NCBI RefSeq assembly: GCF_052857255.1
Contig: NC_135505.1
Location: 48,235,507-48,299,506 of the forward strand
DNA from: Amblyomma americanum
Lineage: Eukaryota > Arthropoda > Arachnida > Ixodida > Ixodidae
Direction of reading: 5' to 3'
Length of the DNA: 64,000 nt
In this document: positions 23,629-35,519 of the stretch, one piece after another
Position numbering within the stretch: the stretch's first letter is position 1
Layout of the letters: every line of letters begins with the position of its first letter
Notes under the pieces: model-generated
What the model was told of the DNA's origin: nothing
Seen by the model: only the letters and a program-made list of their open reading frames with translations
Databases searched by the model: none
Program-made: the position numbers and the translations under genes

Positions 23629-24242
23629 AGGTTCTTCGGGCTCGTGCGTTCATTCAGTGGGGCCGAAGGCGGGGACGAAGACCATCTGACCATCACGCAC
23701 TTCAGTCAGATACACCGCCTGCTCTCGCTCAATACACCAATACGCACTGCAATAAAGGAGAACTGCGAAGGCACCTGCGAGATGTTCTTGTAACCGTTCA
23801 CGATAGCCTAGGAGAGAGGGCTAAGGAGAGAGCCGAGCTCAAAGCCGATATTGAGACTAAGCTAATGGACAAGCTTCAGCGCGTGATCTCGTCCTTTGAA
23901 AAGGCTGCCGAACACCAATATCGGAAAGCAGATGTCCAGAACATGGTCGTATACTACATATCCAGATATATGCACAGAGAGATTGAGAAGGCGGTTTCTT
24001 GCACGGAATACCAAGCCTCCCTCACAAGCACTGAGGCAGACAGTGCTCTTGAGCGGCCTGCTTTATCTTGGCTAACAGCTATGCGGTCTTTCAAAGACGG
24101 CTCCCTGCTCAAGGCATCGCGCAGTTTTGATGTCACCATCAGAGAAATGGAAAAGACAGTGGAGCATGCACTGGACAGCGTACCCATATTTGGTGACTTT
24201 TTCAGGCTCGCCATCAAAAATCTGGAGGCATCACTTGTATAG

Positions 24243-25079
24243 ATGATCACCTGTACCTCCTCTGAGATGTGCTGTTCACAGCCATGAACTGACAGCAAGT
24301 ATTGTCAAGTTTTGTTATGATGAGAATGTATTTCTTCTATAAGAAATACAACCATGAAATGAGGGTGGCTGAAAAAGTCAGGTCAGCTAGAAGAAGAGCA
24401 AAGTTGCTTTAACACTGTTTCTTAATTGATGCCACATGAAATCCTAATCTGCCTAAATATTATAAATATATGAGTCCTATGACTAAAATTTCATATTTGT
24501 TTTCTTCATTGATTGTTTTGCGTGACCATTTTTTCGTTAATTTCAGTCGCGCGCTGCGCCACTTCAAAGGGTTTATTGTTTATAAAGCTGGGTAGTTCGT
24601 AGTTTGCCATATGCACGTGTTAAAATATGTGCCAAATATGTTTTGAACAAGTTGCGTTTACTGTAGCAACTCACGGTTTGCTGGTTTTGGATCGATGAGA
24701 GAGGCGATCTTGATAATTTTCTATTGGTAGCAAATTAGCGATGTGCGCTACGTACACTGGTCGCCAAGCGTTACACGTAATCTATACAGGTTAAATTTAA
24801 CTTCCTGCGCTTTTACAACTAAAGCACTGCGGCTGTGTGCCTAACTTCAAAACCCTCTTGCGAAGAAACACTGCTCCTGAAAACGCTCCTCCAAGTCTTC
24901 TTTCTACCAAAAGGTAACTATCTGCCATGCCTTCACTTCCAGACTCTGTCGGGAGCGTAAACAATGATTACAATTTTATATCTAAGCTTCGGGTCGCATC
25001 AACATAGCTTAAATAACACGTGCTTATGGGTAAAACCGAGGTGCCACGCTATGCCTCAATAACAGATGAACTGCGCGAC
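24243..25079 (+). other. P2 3' non-coding region
   Basis: AT-rich sequence between the last transposase block and the right TIR, with no recognisable domain. Confidence 0.5.
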
Positions 25080-25191
25080 CGGAAGCAAGGCTCGACTGCA
25101 GCGCCCTTAGCTCTCGTGACAATCAATAGGGCCACCTTCCGCTTCTGGCCGGGATGGGAAGCTGGAAAATTGATTTGTTCTAGCAACGTTG
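25080..25191 (-). repeat. P2 right terminal inverted repeat
   Basis: Inverted partner of 20663-20762. Read inward it starts CAACGTTGCTAGAACAAATC and carries GTGGCCCTATTGATTGTCAC in the inner block. Confidence 0.83.
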
Positions 25192-25199
25192 ATCAGCCC

Positions 25200-25410
25200 C
25201 TCCACCTCTGGGACTTCCTAACTGGTGCCATCCGCCAGGGGCAGAGTAGCTCTATCACCAGTAGAAGCTGCTTCGGGAACATGTCCCTACGCACCACGAT
25301 ACTGTTTGTACCGGTATCCCGCAAAGCAGACACCGACTGCCCGAACAGTTCTCCTTGCTGCACAGGCATGCTGAAACTGAAGATTGTTGGCCGGTAACCC
25401 GGATCAACAC
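25200..25410 (-). pseudogene. Old gypsy protease, N-terminal part
   Basis: The minus strand shows LFGQSVSALRDTGTNSIVV: an aspartic-protease box (D-T-G) after an LRD lead, then a shifted frame with PLADGTS and EVPEVEG ending at the P2 junction. Retropepsins process Gag-Pol polyproteins. A frameshift near 25250 and the P2 insertion disable it. Confidence 0.7.
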
Positions 25411-25489
25411 TGGTAACATCTGGCCGCAGTTCAACCGGAGGACTTGCACGATGCATACAACAAGCTGATGCCTCGCCGTCTCCTGGGTT

Positions 25490-26440
25490 CTTGCACCTTC
25501 AAGACAGTACATCGTGGCCTTGCTCGCTGCAGAACGTGCAGTACGGTTGTTTTCTCCGCGTCGAGCAGTCTGACGCTTTGCGACTCGCCTTATCGCAAAG
25601 AAAGCATCGCACCTGTTCTTTGCATCTCATAGTACTGTCCTTGGCCGTTGGGAAGTTTGGGTTCAACTTATCCTTGATAATTAACAAGTTAGTATGACGC
25701 TGGGCCTCCAAAAATGATCCGTGGCAACCGCGATCCTGTCGACTGTCTTACAGTCACGGTCGCGATTGAATATCGCAAGAGTCGCGTGGCAGTTGTTCAA
25801 ACATTATGCGGCGACAATCATGTCGTGAACCCCTACGAACGTTTTGCCTTATCCCAATCATTTCGAACCAACGATCAAAATCTCGTAGCGTGCTGCCTAC
25901 CGGTCCCGCCGTCGTGGGGCTCACTGTGGCGAAATTTTTCGCGGTACACCTCCGCCGTGAAACGGAACCGCTGCAATAGAGCGAGCTTAGCTTTTGTCCT
26001 ATCTAGAGAGTCTTCCGGTGATAACCTTCCGAAAACACGATAAGCTTCTACTCTCAAGCACAGGCTCAAAGCCCTGGCGCGCTTGTCTTCGGCCAATCGT
26101 GACCAGTAGCCACGCGCTCAAATCGCTCGAGGTATGTGTCAGATCATCACTACCTTCATTGAAAACAGCAATGAGCTGATCATGGTTGATGGGCCCCGAC
26201 GATTCAGCGCTGGGAACACTTGGTTCGACATCTGCACGTCGCTCCCCACACTTTATAAGCCTCAGTCGTAACTGCAAACTCTGTTCCTCTTTCTCCAAAT
26301 TTAGCGGCCCTCTCATCCCGCGAACTCGCAAGCTCCTCTTCTATCCGAGCGCGCAACTCTGCACCTTCGAGCTCTGTGCGCTCTCCTGCCTCCACAAGCT
26401 CGGATGCGCTCGTTGTCTCTAACAAAACCCGTACCAAATC
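25490..26440 (-). pseudogene. Old gypsy Gag remnant
   Basis: From the 5' side: a glutamate/arginine-rich coiled-coil stretch (26437-26250), then PSAESSGPINHDQLIAVFNE, a capsid-like segment with LALLQRFRFTAEVYREKFR, then two zinc knuckles at 25640-25500. The first, CFLCDKASRKASDC, has lost its His. The second, CTFCSEQGHDVLSC, keeps C-x2-C-x4-H-x4-C. Gag would form the particle and bind genomic RNA. Several frameshifts. Confidence 0.72.
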
Positions 26441-26482
26441 GATAACAGCCGGCCTGGCCCTGTCATAGCGGATGTCAAAATT

Positions 26483-27242
26483 TGTGGCGGGAGTCGGCAG
26501 GCTAAATTTACCACAAGTTGAAAGGTAAAATAAGTAAGCGAGGCGGGATCTAGAGGAAAAGAACTGTAATTTAAGTCATGAGAGAAAATGACCCAACAAG
26601 AAACAAGAACAGAAAAACAAAAAATACTTGCGATAGGTAAAGGGGAGAGCTAAAAAACAGGTAAGGTGCACACAAGTTTTTCGTGTCTCAGCAATGAGCC
26701 TGGTGGGTAGCTGGTGCTTAGAGCGAGGATTGTGGTGGGGTTCCGGCACAGCCTGTGGGCTTCGGTCGATATCCTGATGGAGACGTAATGTGGACGGCAG
26801 TCTCCACGGCAGGCGTCAGCGTCACACTGTTGGCGCACGGTTGATTGAGCTGTCCCCAGCGGGCCTCAACGCTACCGCAGGAAGACACCACACCTGTCAC
26901 CGGGCGAGGCCTCCCGGTCAGGCAGCCCAGGTAAGCAGCTGTGGCGGCGGAGTCGGCCCTTGTTCAGAGGCTGCCGGACAGGAAGGGAGCAGCGGCGCAT
27001 ATGTCTGGTTGCTCAGGCTATCGACGACGGGCTGTCCACGTCTGGTACCGCGGATGTCTGCGGCTCAGGCACAAGCCCGGAAACTCGGGGAGCCAGCAGG
27101 TATCGTACACGTCCGTCGCCACCCTTGTTGTTCCTGTTCTCTCTGGCACGTTCTCTCCGCCATGTTCCACTTTCGCGTTTTTCTTCCTCGCGCGCGACCA
27201 CGTGCGTCTTCTCTAGCCGCAGTGTTCCAATGGCTGCTAGCA
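26483..27242 (-). repeat. 5' LTR of old gypsy
   Basis: Starts TGTGGCGGGAG and ends GGCTGCTAGCA. It aligns over its length with the split LTR at 12691-17559 and the solo LTR at 9237. It abuts the Gag remnant on the side expected for a minus-strand 5' LTR. The two LTRs differ at many sites, which implies an old insertion. Confidence 0.75.
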
Positions 27243-27879
27243 GTCTTCCTCTTCCTGACCTCTCGAGGGGACTGAAAAGAACGGTTGGTCAGCGCGTACC
27301 GCTTCTCCAAGGTCGTGTGGAAATCAAGACGCGGGCTGTGAACTGAGACACGTTGGGGGAGCTCGGGCTGTCCAGCACGCTCCATAACAATATTTTCTTT
27401 TAAATTCCAAAGCACTATAAAGCATCGTGCCCCACAAAATCCGAAGGTTGGTGGGAAGGGACTGAGATGTCCGCCTTACAGTGTAGATGTTGCTTGAAAG
27501 CCAGAATACGGAAAATGTGTAACTGCACTGCAGGTCACGGCTACCACAATCACCTTTTAAGGTATGTGGTTGTGACAGAGTTGCGTTGCTGTTGACAATG
27601 TTGGGTCAGAAACACGGCCCTGCAGTATTAGGTCGCCGGCGATCATCGGGGTCATTGGCGATGGCTTTGCCTACGTTGTAGAGTTGTAGGCACGGTTCAT
27701 ATTGAAGCAAGGAAATTGCATACATGCCTCTCTCGGTCAGTGGGCACCTCAATCGGGCTTTGAGCTATGTGGCGGCGGTGTCCACATGCAAAAACCGCCC
27801 TTTTGCACACAGAGTCGTTCTTCGCAATGCCAAACCACCAAGCAATTCAATTTTCAAGCATTTCTGGCCGCGATTTCAG
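27243..27879. other. Unassigned DNA
   Basis: No recognisable coding motif between the old gypsy 5' LTR and the start of LINE-H similarity. Part may be LINE-H RT-tail sequence too decayed to call. Confidence 0.4.
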
Positions 27880-28795
27880 CGATATATGTTGTGCTGCCTA
27901 TGCATCACACAGGCTCTCGAACACCAACACGGATACAAACTGGGTGTATACTACGTTGACGTGGCAGGACCTTTGGATTCTGTAAAACCGCCGTAGTTCA
28001 CCACGACCAACACGTTAACGGCCTCTCATATCGAGCTCCAAATTCAGCGACAGCTGAGGAGGTAGCCATTGCGCTTGCCGCCTCGGACCCAAATTCGATC
28101 CCCGAATTATCACAGATTCGCGTCGAGCTTGTGAACACTACTGGCTGGCGAGGATTTACTTTACCCTATTCTCAAACTAGCAATAAGTGAATCGGACCAT
28201 TCAGCTAAACGCATAGTTTCGACTCCGGGCCATCAGATTCTTAGAGGTAACGAGGCTGCAGACGCGGCTGCCTGAGCGCATACCCACCGGGAACCTCATC
28301 CAGTCTCCTCCGACTCAGAGATTAAACACCGCTTTTACGGTTAAAGGAAATTCTAGAATTGTATTACTAACGGCATCGGCTTTTCCCGGTCCCTGCAAAG
28401 TGCCTGAGTAAAGCGGATGAGCGAACTCTCAGGTGCCTGCAGACCAACATTTTGTTGTGTCCTGCAATAGCAAAACATCTTGATCCATTGATGGGCGCTG
28501 ACCTGACTGCGAGAAAGTGTCCGATAACTTCCACATGGTTTGGGCCTGTCAGAAGAATCCATATCTTCCCCAAAACCCTTCCTCTTCCCGAGAGGCATGG
28601 GAGGCAGCCCTGCTCAACTGCTTGGGGCTGGAGTCTCAAAGGGCTCTAGTCCAACAGGCGCGAGTAGCGGCCTCGTTCAACGGGGCACCAGACTAAGAAC
28701 TCCACCTATGTAGAGGAACATTTTTGGCCTGCAAGCTCTCTTTTCACCGAATAAAAAGTTTCCACTACCACAACATGTACCAATGATGAAAAAAA
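27880..28795 (+). mobile_element. LINE-H, 5'-truncated LINE 3' end (RNase H and tail)
   Basis: The retained RNase H pieces are GVYYVDVAGP (near 27940), SYRAPNSATAEEVAIALAAS (28025-28090) and the GNEAADAA motif (28240). A tail region lies near TFHMVW-type sequence, now shifted, and a C-terminus resembles LESQRALVQ (28630). AATAAA at 28751 and a poly(A)-like A9 tract near 28790 mark the 3' end. Multiple frameshifts; non-functional. Confidence 0.7.
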
Positions 28796-30182
28796 AAGTT
28801 CCACGAATTGGATTCGAACACCGGTATTTCTTTTGCTAAGCAAGTAGGGAAGATGATAAATAATAATTTTTTGCGCCACCGTTTTCAAGAAGGCGGAACG
28901 CAAAAAATTTGCCGAGGTTTACCTCCGCTTATCCCTCGCATTGGCACTAGTGTCACCCGCGACACCACACCCTATCTCACATGGGCCACACCGAACATAA
29001 TCGTTACATCTAACATGGTGCGCCAAGACACCCTTGGGAGTGGCCACTTCCCATTCTCCACTACTATCGCTTACAATTCCAAGATTTTCAACCCTCGTTC
29101 GCAGCTTCCCACTGACTTGGATACATTGTGCTGATAGTTGGCAGCTGATTCTACTGAACCCCGTACAGACACCGACTGAACAGACCGTCTTGTGGAGGCC
29201 ATCCTTACAAACAGCCAGCGCATTAAAAATACCCCTATGGCACCGCAGTTCGATCCGCATCTTGCTCATCTATGGGAGGCCCGACAGGGACTTCTCAAGC
29301 GCTGGCGTCATACAGCGGCAGAATCGTAAATTGAGACTTCGTACAGCCACTCTCGCTCTTGAGGCAGAAGAATACGCGAACGCTCTAGCCCGCGCAAACT
29401 GGCAAACCTTATGTAACGACGTCAAACGAACAGTAAGCACTAAATTCTCGTGGGCCCTCCTATGCGCTCTCTTAGATCCATAAAACTACTAAATCTCAGA
29501 CATAAGTAAACACGATATCTAATGCAACTAAAGCTCCAAAAGGGCACCGACGGTAATGGCCGACTACGGGAATTTTATAGAGCCACATTCCTTCAGTCAG
29601 CATATCCATGCAGCCTACCTCCACCTAACCCACACTTTACTGCCGACATCAACTTAAATGAGGTCCGCGTAGCACTCTTTAGTATTCGCCTTTCTACGAC
29701 GCCGAGGCTGAACGGTATTACGTACAAGGCTGGACGAAGTCTCCCTCCCGGAACTCACGGCGCTCTTTAATAAACACTGGAACGCTTGGACACTCCCATC
29801 AGTAATAACCCATGCCGGCATGCGATTTATACCTAAACCCCTCACCCTTCAAAATTTGCACCCCATCTTCTTAACGAGGTTTATCGGCAAGCTCTTCGAG
29901 CATGTCATTTTCAATCGCCTGCAACCGCTGCTAGAAACAACAGGCTTTCACTCCAACGTTCACTTATCTTCCGTCCAAACTTCTCGGCGCAAGACGTGCT
30001 TCTTGCCCTTAAATAGCCTCTCTTTTACACATACCGCCGTAAAGCCGTTACAAGAGCCATACTGGCCCTGGCTATCCATAAGGCTTTCGACAGAATAAAC
30101 CATGACCATATCCTGACGACAATAGCCACCAAAGGCGGCCGCACCCGCATATGGCAATATGTTCGGCCCTTCCTTCAGGAAC

Positions 30183-30216
30183 GCACGGAAGAACTCAATC
30201 TTGAGTTCTTCCGTGC
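30183..30216. repeat. Perfect palindrome, 16-bp arms and 2-nt loop
   Basis: GCACGGAAGAACTCAA is followed by TC and then its exact reverse complement. It lies in LINE-I RT where the GTPQGSVLSP block would be expected, and replaces normal element sequence. Confidence 0.9.
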
Positions 30217-31577
30217 CTTTCCCAGCCTTTCCCTCTGCCTAACCGATCAACCCGAAAATAAACGGTTCATCCACGGTACTTTTTAACATTGCCCTAGCTC
30301 CACTGGCAAAGGTCCTTGCTGCTATCCCAGGGCTCCACACAGCCATATACGCAGATGATAGAACCCTCTGGGCAACGTTCGGATCCGATGGAACAGCCCA
30401 GATTAACTGCAATCTGCCCTAGATATCAACCCCACACACATAGCAAACACAGGCCTCTGTTGCTCTACAACTCAATCGGATCAATTGCATCTGAAACCAG
30501 TCCCCATTGGCCCCCCATTGAGCTGCACATGTAAGAGAATCCAGCGCCCTTTGAGCCTCAGGTGAAGAATGTCAGCCTTCTCATTAACAACACACTCAAT
30601 GCAACCGCCACCCTTGAGCTCCTACAAAGACAAACCAAACAGGTCGCTGCACTAATCAGGTGCATGGCAGCACGCCATCATTGGTTGTCAGAACGCGAGA
30701 CGCTCAATATGACCAATGCATTAATCATTAGCCGCAGTACATACCACCTCACACGCTACATACTCTGTGCCAAAGCCAACAGTCAGGCATCCTAATACGC
30801 ACAGTTTTCACCTCCGCCCTACGTCTTCGTTGGACGGTTAGCATGAAACGTCCCCTGACCACTGGTACCCACAATACCGTGATCGAATTAATAGAGGCTC
30901 AAAGCACCAATCGATTAGTCTGCCGCCGTGTTCCGGAAACAGGAAAACGCCTACTTTGACAGCTGCGTCTAAGTCTACCTAGTCCCAGCCCTACAAATCC
31001 TACACCTTACACGATTTCTCTGCGGACGCAGGATCACATACACCAGAAGGTCCTACCTCGCAATATGAGCGCTAGCCTCCATTAGGGTAGGCGGCAGGCT
31101 CGAACGAGCTAATACACCAAAACATACAGCAACTGCTCCGATATCCTTTATGTCAACGTGGCAGAAAACTGTGAACTAGGATTTTTCCTGGCTTCCGCAG
31201 CCTATGAAGACGGCACAGTCTGGGCTGCCACCACTACCGAATTAATTCGCCTGCAGAGGCGGAACGAGCGCCATCGCACTTGCGTTGGCCCACTCCACCA
31301 TTGACAATAACAACCGAAATTTGCACAGATTTCCAGGCCGCATATCGACACTACCTAAAGGGCGTGACGACGCCGGCCGAACATCATATTCTTGTCACAA
31401 CCACGTTTCTCGACCGAACGGTTACTCTGTCGTGGATCCCTAGGCATGCCTCGATCCCCGGTAATGAGCGCGTTTATGCGTGGCCCGAGAACTCACCCTC
31501 CCAGACCCAGGGCGACCAGGCACCTGATTTCGTGCAAGAGGCCACATCTCTTCTTTCTACATATCATCAAATCATCA

Positions 31578-31729
31578 CATTCTACAAACTCAGCCGCATG
31601 ACATTGCCACCAAACCACAGTACCTTATTACCCTTATCCAGCGCCACATGGCACATTCTACAAACACAGCCGCATGACATTTTCACCGCTCCACAGTGCT
31701 TTGTCGTCCTTATCCAGCGCCACATGGCA
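31578..31729 (+). repeat. Tandem duplication, two 76-bp units
   Basis: Units 31578-31653 and 31654-31729 both start CATTCTACAAAC and end CCAGCGCCACATGGCA, with scattered substitutions. The duplication is inside the LINE-I C-terminal region and shifts its frame. Confidence 0.85.
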
Positions 31730-31825
31730 ACACTAGCAGACGGGCTGCTTCATTTCACTTTACCTTCTCTCATGATTTCAGCCCAGCTTCCCCCTCATTG
31801 TAACAACTGTGGCGTGCCAAATTCA

Positions 31826-31905
31826 CACTTTTCTACACATTCTACACTTTTCTAAACTTTATATACTTTTCTACACAATCCACACTTTTCCACACATTCC
31901 TGTAA
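31826..31905 (+). repeat. Degenerate short tandem repeat
   Basis: Several imperfect copies of a unit like CACTTTTCTACACATTCTA in the LINE-I tail. Confidence 0.6.
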
Positions 31906-32065
31906 GAATGTCATTCCCCACAGGCAGTACCCCCATCCCCAATCCAACTCATTCTTCCTGGGAGGCTGCTTTACAGACCCCTCAGCAAGCAGGGCAGAAA
32001 TGGCTGGTGGATCGAGCATTATGTGAAGCTCAAGCCCGTGGAATCCAGTACCTCTAGAGGACCAC

Positions 32066-32990
32066 CCTGAAAGATTTTTTTTTTTACAGCGAAGCAATAC
32101 GCCTCTGCCGTCCAAGGAAATTTTAGTGTCGTCATCGTGATCAGAAAAAAACGCCAGGCTATAAATTAAATGGTACTCCTAATTGAAAAATAGAAATCGT
32201 ATATCATACTGATCATAAAGCAGTTGTGGGTTTAGCAAAGGCTAACCCCACCTGCAGCATTCAACACCTCAACTCAACTAAGCTAAGAAACTTAAAACTT
32301 AAAAATAAAATATAAGAAAAGTAGAATAAAACTGCATTGAAATATAATCTTAGAGAAAGCTGAAAATAACAAGAGAAAGTAACTAAAATATATAAAGAGT
32401 AAATCTCCTTTGAAATGAGGCATAGAGCATACTGCTCAAAGCTATTTCCCTTTCTCGGCTCTCGGTGGTAGGATTCCTCTCGTATAACTTCTTTTTCTGC
32501 ACGTGTCAGTGATTGCGACTCAAGTAGAGCCGGTGGGCACGCCCGAGCAGTTTCTTTAATTTGTCGTCTCTCTGTTACAACAAAAAATGGCAGTGGACGT
32601 TAAAGATCACCAGTTGGTCGAAATCCTTCCCACGCCATAAAATTCGCTTTTCAGGAAATGAAATGCAGTAATTACCTCACATCTTGGTGACTCACTCGAG
32701 TCGACGTTCGGAGGCCGGGTGAGTGGATACGATTCACATGCGCTCCATAAACGTTGTCCTTTACGACCGGATTTACTCATCCCAGCCTTCTTAAACTAGT
32801 GCCATCAGCCGCCGATTCTCGTCAGGAAACTGCCGATACTAACCTTTCCCGATTTGGACCAACAAATCAAAAAGCAAGTCTATATCTTTTCATCACTCCG
32901 CTGCGCTAAGGCTAAACCTCCTGGGGCAGCAGCCGCCGATACCGAACACCGCTAGACGCAGCTTCGCGCTCGGACCACCGCCGCGTCGGC
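32066..32990. other. Unassigned DNA between LINE copies
   Basis: T11 at about 32071 followed by TACAGCGAAGC, then AT-rich DNA. No domain, SINE box or terminal repeat could be supported. Confidence 0.4.
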
Positions 32991-33004
32991 GCCTCGACGG
33001 CGGC

Positions 33005-34680
33005 GTGGCACCCCTTGTAGCAGAGAAGAGGGAAGACACATCTCCCTCGAAACTTACCTCTAATAACGGCTGGCATTTAGCGCATGACAAGCGAAGCTCC
33101 AATCTCAAATCCCCTCCCACCGTTACTCCTCATCTGCCACAAGCCCCGGCCGGGCGCCGGCCTCGGACGCCCCAACTGTCGTCCCTACGCCACCCCAAGC
33201 TCCCTATCGACGACCATAAGATCATCCTCCGTCCCCGTGGTGGCCTTTACCTTCCGATGTGAACGGCGTTGCGTTTTGTGCTACCATTCTGCAAGCAGCC
33301 CGCCTCGGACCTCAAGAGGCCAAGCCCGACACGTCATCAACAACACCCTCCAGCACCTCACCCCCATTAACACTCTCGACCCGCAGCGCAGACTCGGGTA
33401 CCTCGACATCAAGTCCATACTTATGAAAGCCACCGCCTACGATATATACTCCTACCAAGCGCCACCGCAGGACGCAGGAGTGGCCTGCAGCGTGTTCCAC
33501 GGGGACCCTCTCGATCACTCATACGAAGACATCAAGGACCATCTCAGTCACGAGCGAAACCCTCCCATCGTCGACTTTAGACACATGGGCTCGACAGAGT
33601 CCATCATCATTTTCTTGGAACAAGACTAGGTGCCCAAACACATCTACTACTCCTCTCTACTCTAAAGGTGCTACGTCTTCAAAAAGAACATCGAGCACTG
33701 CCACAGCTGCGGCGCAATCGGCCACCGTGCTGATGTGTGCCCGGCTCCCAAGCAATACTGCGACCAAGTCGAACCCCCTGAGGACCACTCCTGCACGCCG
33801 CAATGCAAGGTCTGCGGTAAAGCACACCTGACGGCAGACAGAACGTGGAAGGCGCGCTTCCGCACCCTATACCTCGTAAAAAAGAGGCACTGGGATGCAA
33901 AGCGAGCCACCGAGGCAAACGCCAGCCGACTCCCATCAGTCAGGCTCCACCCCAACACCGCAGCTTCTCTACGACCCTCAAGCCTCAGGCCCCGCAGCTC
34001 AGATGAAAGTCGTTTCCGGTGCTGCAGCCTGCCGCACCAAAACTGCCCGGTACTGCTCCTGGACTGGAACCAGGCCACCAATACCTCCAGTTCTACAGAG
34101 ACCACCTGCCCAGGCACCCGGCCGCTGCACCAGTGGGGTGACCTGGAAAGCATAGTTTCCTAGGATTACACCAACCCCCCTATGAAGAGCTGCTGCGTGG
34201 TCTCGCGTAGCTCGCCTTCCTCCGAACCACCAACCTCCGCCTCCAGGCACAGCTGCATGCCCGCCAGCAGGCCCAAACCCCTACACCGGCACCAGCGGCC
34301 CCGGCCGCTCCTACCCCCACTCTTCCACCGCCAACTATCCATAGTCGTGAACCGCCGGCCAAGAAGCAGGCCGAACATCCACTACGTCTCTGACCGCGCC
34401 AACCCCTACCGAGGGAATGCCACCCCTGCTTCCTCATTTTGAAAAACTCATGAAGGCGACAATTCTGGCCGCTGTGCAGACGATCATCCAGGACTTGAAA
34501 AATCAATTCGTCAACCTAAATAGCCGTCTAGACGAATTTCTTCGCCAAATTGACGAGTGATTCAAGGAGCAAGAGGCTCGCCACGAGACAGCCTATTCTG
34601 CCGTGCGACCTATAATAAAGCCCAGCTCCACACCGTCTCCAACTCCTCCTCCATGGCAAACGACAGCTTCAATGATGGGG
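33005..34680 (+). pseudogene. LINE-B ORF1 remnant
   Basis: The N-terminal part contains DDHKIILRPRGGLYL (33210-33255). A middle region follows (33330-33620: LGYLDIKSILMKATAYDIYS and VDFRHMGSTESIIIFLEQ), then three clustered zinc knuckles (33690-33850: CHSCGAIGHRADVC, CDQ...HSC, CKVCGKAHLTAD). After frameshifts a coiled-coil-like tail appears (34440-34560, AVQTIIQDLKNQFVNLNSRL). This matches gag-like ORF1 RNA-binding proteins. Internal stops include a TAG at about 33627. Confidence 0.72.
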
Positions 34681-34933
34681 AGACCACACACTAGACTCAC
34701 CATCTGGCAGTGGAACTGTCGAGGCTTTGGCTCCAAGCGGGGGCTGCTTCACCAGTTGCTAGCTCGGGCGGACGGCCCCGACGTGCTTGCGCTGCAAGAA
34801 CCCTCCAATCCCCTCACCCTACCCAGCTACGTGCCAATCGCCCCCTTTTTCTTCTACGCCCTCTCGGGTTGCAGGTCTTGTACGCCGCGCGCACACTACT
34901 ATCTCCCACCCCTTAGACGTCCTCGAAATATAT

Positions 34934-35059
34934 TTTTACGTGGTGGCAAGCCAAGGAAAGCACGACATAATGACAGAATGAAGATATGATTTAATGGCTC
35001 AAGGGCCTAGCGCGAGCACTCCGTCCCGCGCCACTGCACTCTTCTTCGTCTTCATAACA
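34934..35059 (-). repeat. TRIM LTR copy 1
   Basis: 126 bp, 97-98% identical to copy 2. The outermost TGTTA is mutated to TTTTA. Confidence 0.85.
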
Positions 35060-35519
35060 TGACCCCGGTCCTCAGAGCGATCGTCCCGATCGATTGCCTG
35101 AATTACAAATGGTGAGGTGACGATGAGGATGATCAGGAAGGATAGAAGAGAATGAAAGGCTTGTCACAAATATGAAGGAGATGATCTGGTGGACGGTTGC
35201 CCCCGGAGCTTCAGGTCCAGCGGTCGGTCACCCACTGCCGATGGTCAAGGGTTGAGGGATCGCCGCACAGCCTGGGCGGGGGTGCCGTCTTGGTTCGGGT
35301 CGTAGTCGGGTCACCGTACGTCAGGTCCTGGTCGTCGTGCCTTGTGTGCGGGGCTAGGGACGGGGCGGGGGAAAGCGGCTGGTCGGTTCTGGTAAGTTCG
35401 AGCTGGGGTTGAGCCGAGCGGCGGAGCCCAGGTCCCCTCGGCCGACGACGAAGGCGAGCAGAAGGCGGCGATGCTCCGGGAACTAGGATGACGATGAGAA
35501 CCCAGCACGTCATACCAAA

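Larger units (their letters stand above)
20905..24242 (+). pseudogene. P2 transposase remnant, THAP-DDE type
   Basis: Begins with a THAP domain: MPSCFVRGC, KRHIFSSPK, RWKHAL and AIPRLSPTLPRYMSK. The second C of C2CH is mutated (VYDIHF), a TGA interrupts it after CRRGCAS, and another replaces the expected Trp near 21141. The catalytic core appears at 22219-22725: LVLDELKLK with DEFVDYGG, a VVSDGAGNKKSMW motif, and DVPHMIKSVRNHLLK. A third block (23040-23240) and a fourth (23629-24242, RFFGLVRSF, ITHFSQI, MVVYYISRY) complete the C-terminus. Likely introns are 22933-23039 and 23496-23628. Multiple frameshifts make it inactive. Confidence 0.8.
20663..25191 (+). mobile_element. P2, P-element-like transposon with long TIRs
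   Basis: This 4529-bp element has TIRs of about 100-112 bp. Left 20663-20762 and right 25080-25191 both begin inward CAACGTT(A/G)CTAGAAC and share an inner block beginning GTGGCCCTA and ending CTTGCTTCCG. The flanks ATCAGCAC (20655-20662) and ATCAGCCC (25192-25199) are an 8-bp TSD with one change. The interior carries a decayed THAP-DDE transposase gene with introns. Target is the protease of the old gypsy. TIR length and sequence differ from P1, so it is a separate family. Confidence 0.85.
12691..27242 (-). mobile_element. Old Ty3/gypsy-type LTR element with two nested P-like transposons
   Basis: Two copies of one LTR bound the element: 12691-17559 (3' LTR, interrupted by P1) and 26483-27242 (5' LTR). 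Reading on the minus strand, the internal DNA gives gag (about 26440-25490), protease (25400-25200, resuming at about 20740), H2C2/integrase (20260-19190), RT (19135-18384) and RNase H (about 18330-17870). Integrase before RT is the Gmr1-like arrangement. P2 splits the protease. Flanks are GTCCC and GTCTT, too diverged to be a firm TSD. Frames are broken throughout and the LTRs are clearly diverged, so the insertion is old and dead. Confidence 0.8.
28905..32065 (+). mobile_element. LINE-I, truncated RNase H-bearing LINE
   Basis: Begins inside the endonuclease C-terminus (RIGTSVTRDTTPYLTW, 28935-28985). Then come the inter-domain helix (about 29180-29400), RT with RFIPKPLTL (29823), FSAQDVL, AIHKAFDRINHDH and YADDRTLW (30348-30375), then a thumb-like segment (30550-30795). 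RNase H fragments TDFQAAYRHYL and SWIPRHASIPGNERVYAW (31330-31480) follow, then a decayed tail ending near 32057. All blocks are in the correct order but in several frames. The endonuclease N-terminus and ORF1 are absent, as in 5'-truncated retrotransposition. Confidence 0.75.

Noticed and set aside
12691..27242. Direct TSD for the old gypsy (GTCCC versus GTCTT)
   Set aside because: Only three of five bases agree, so it is not counted as evidence.
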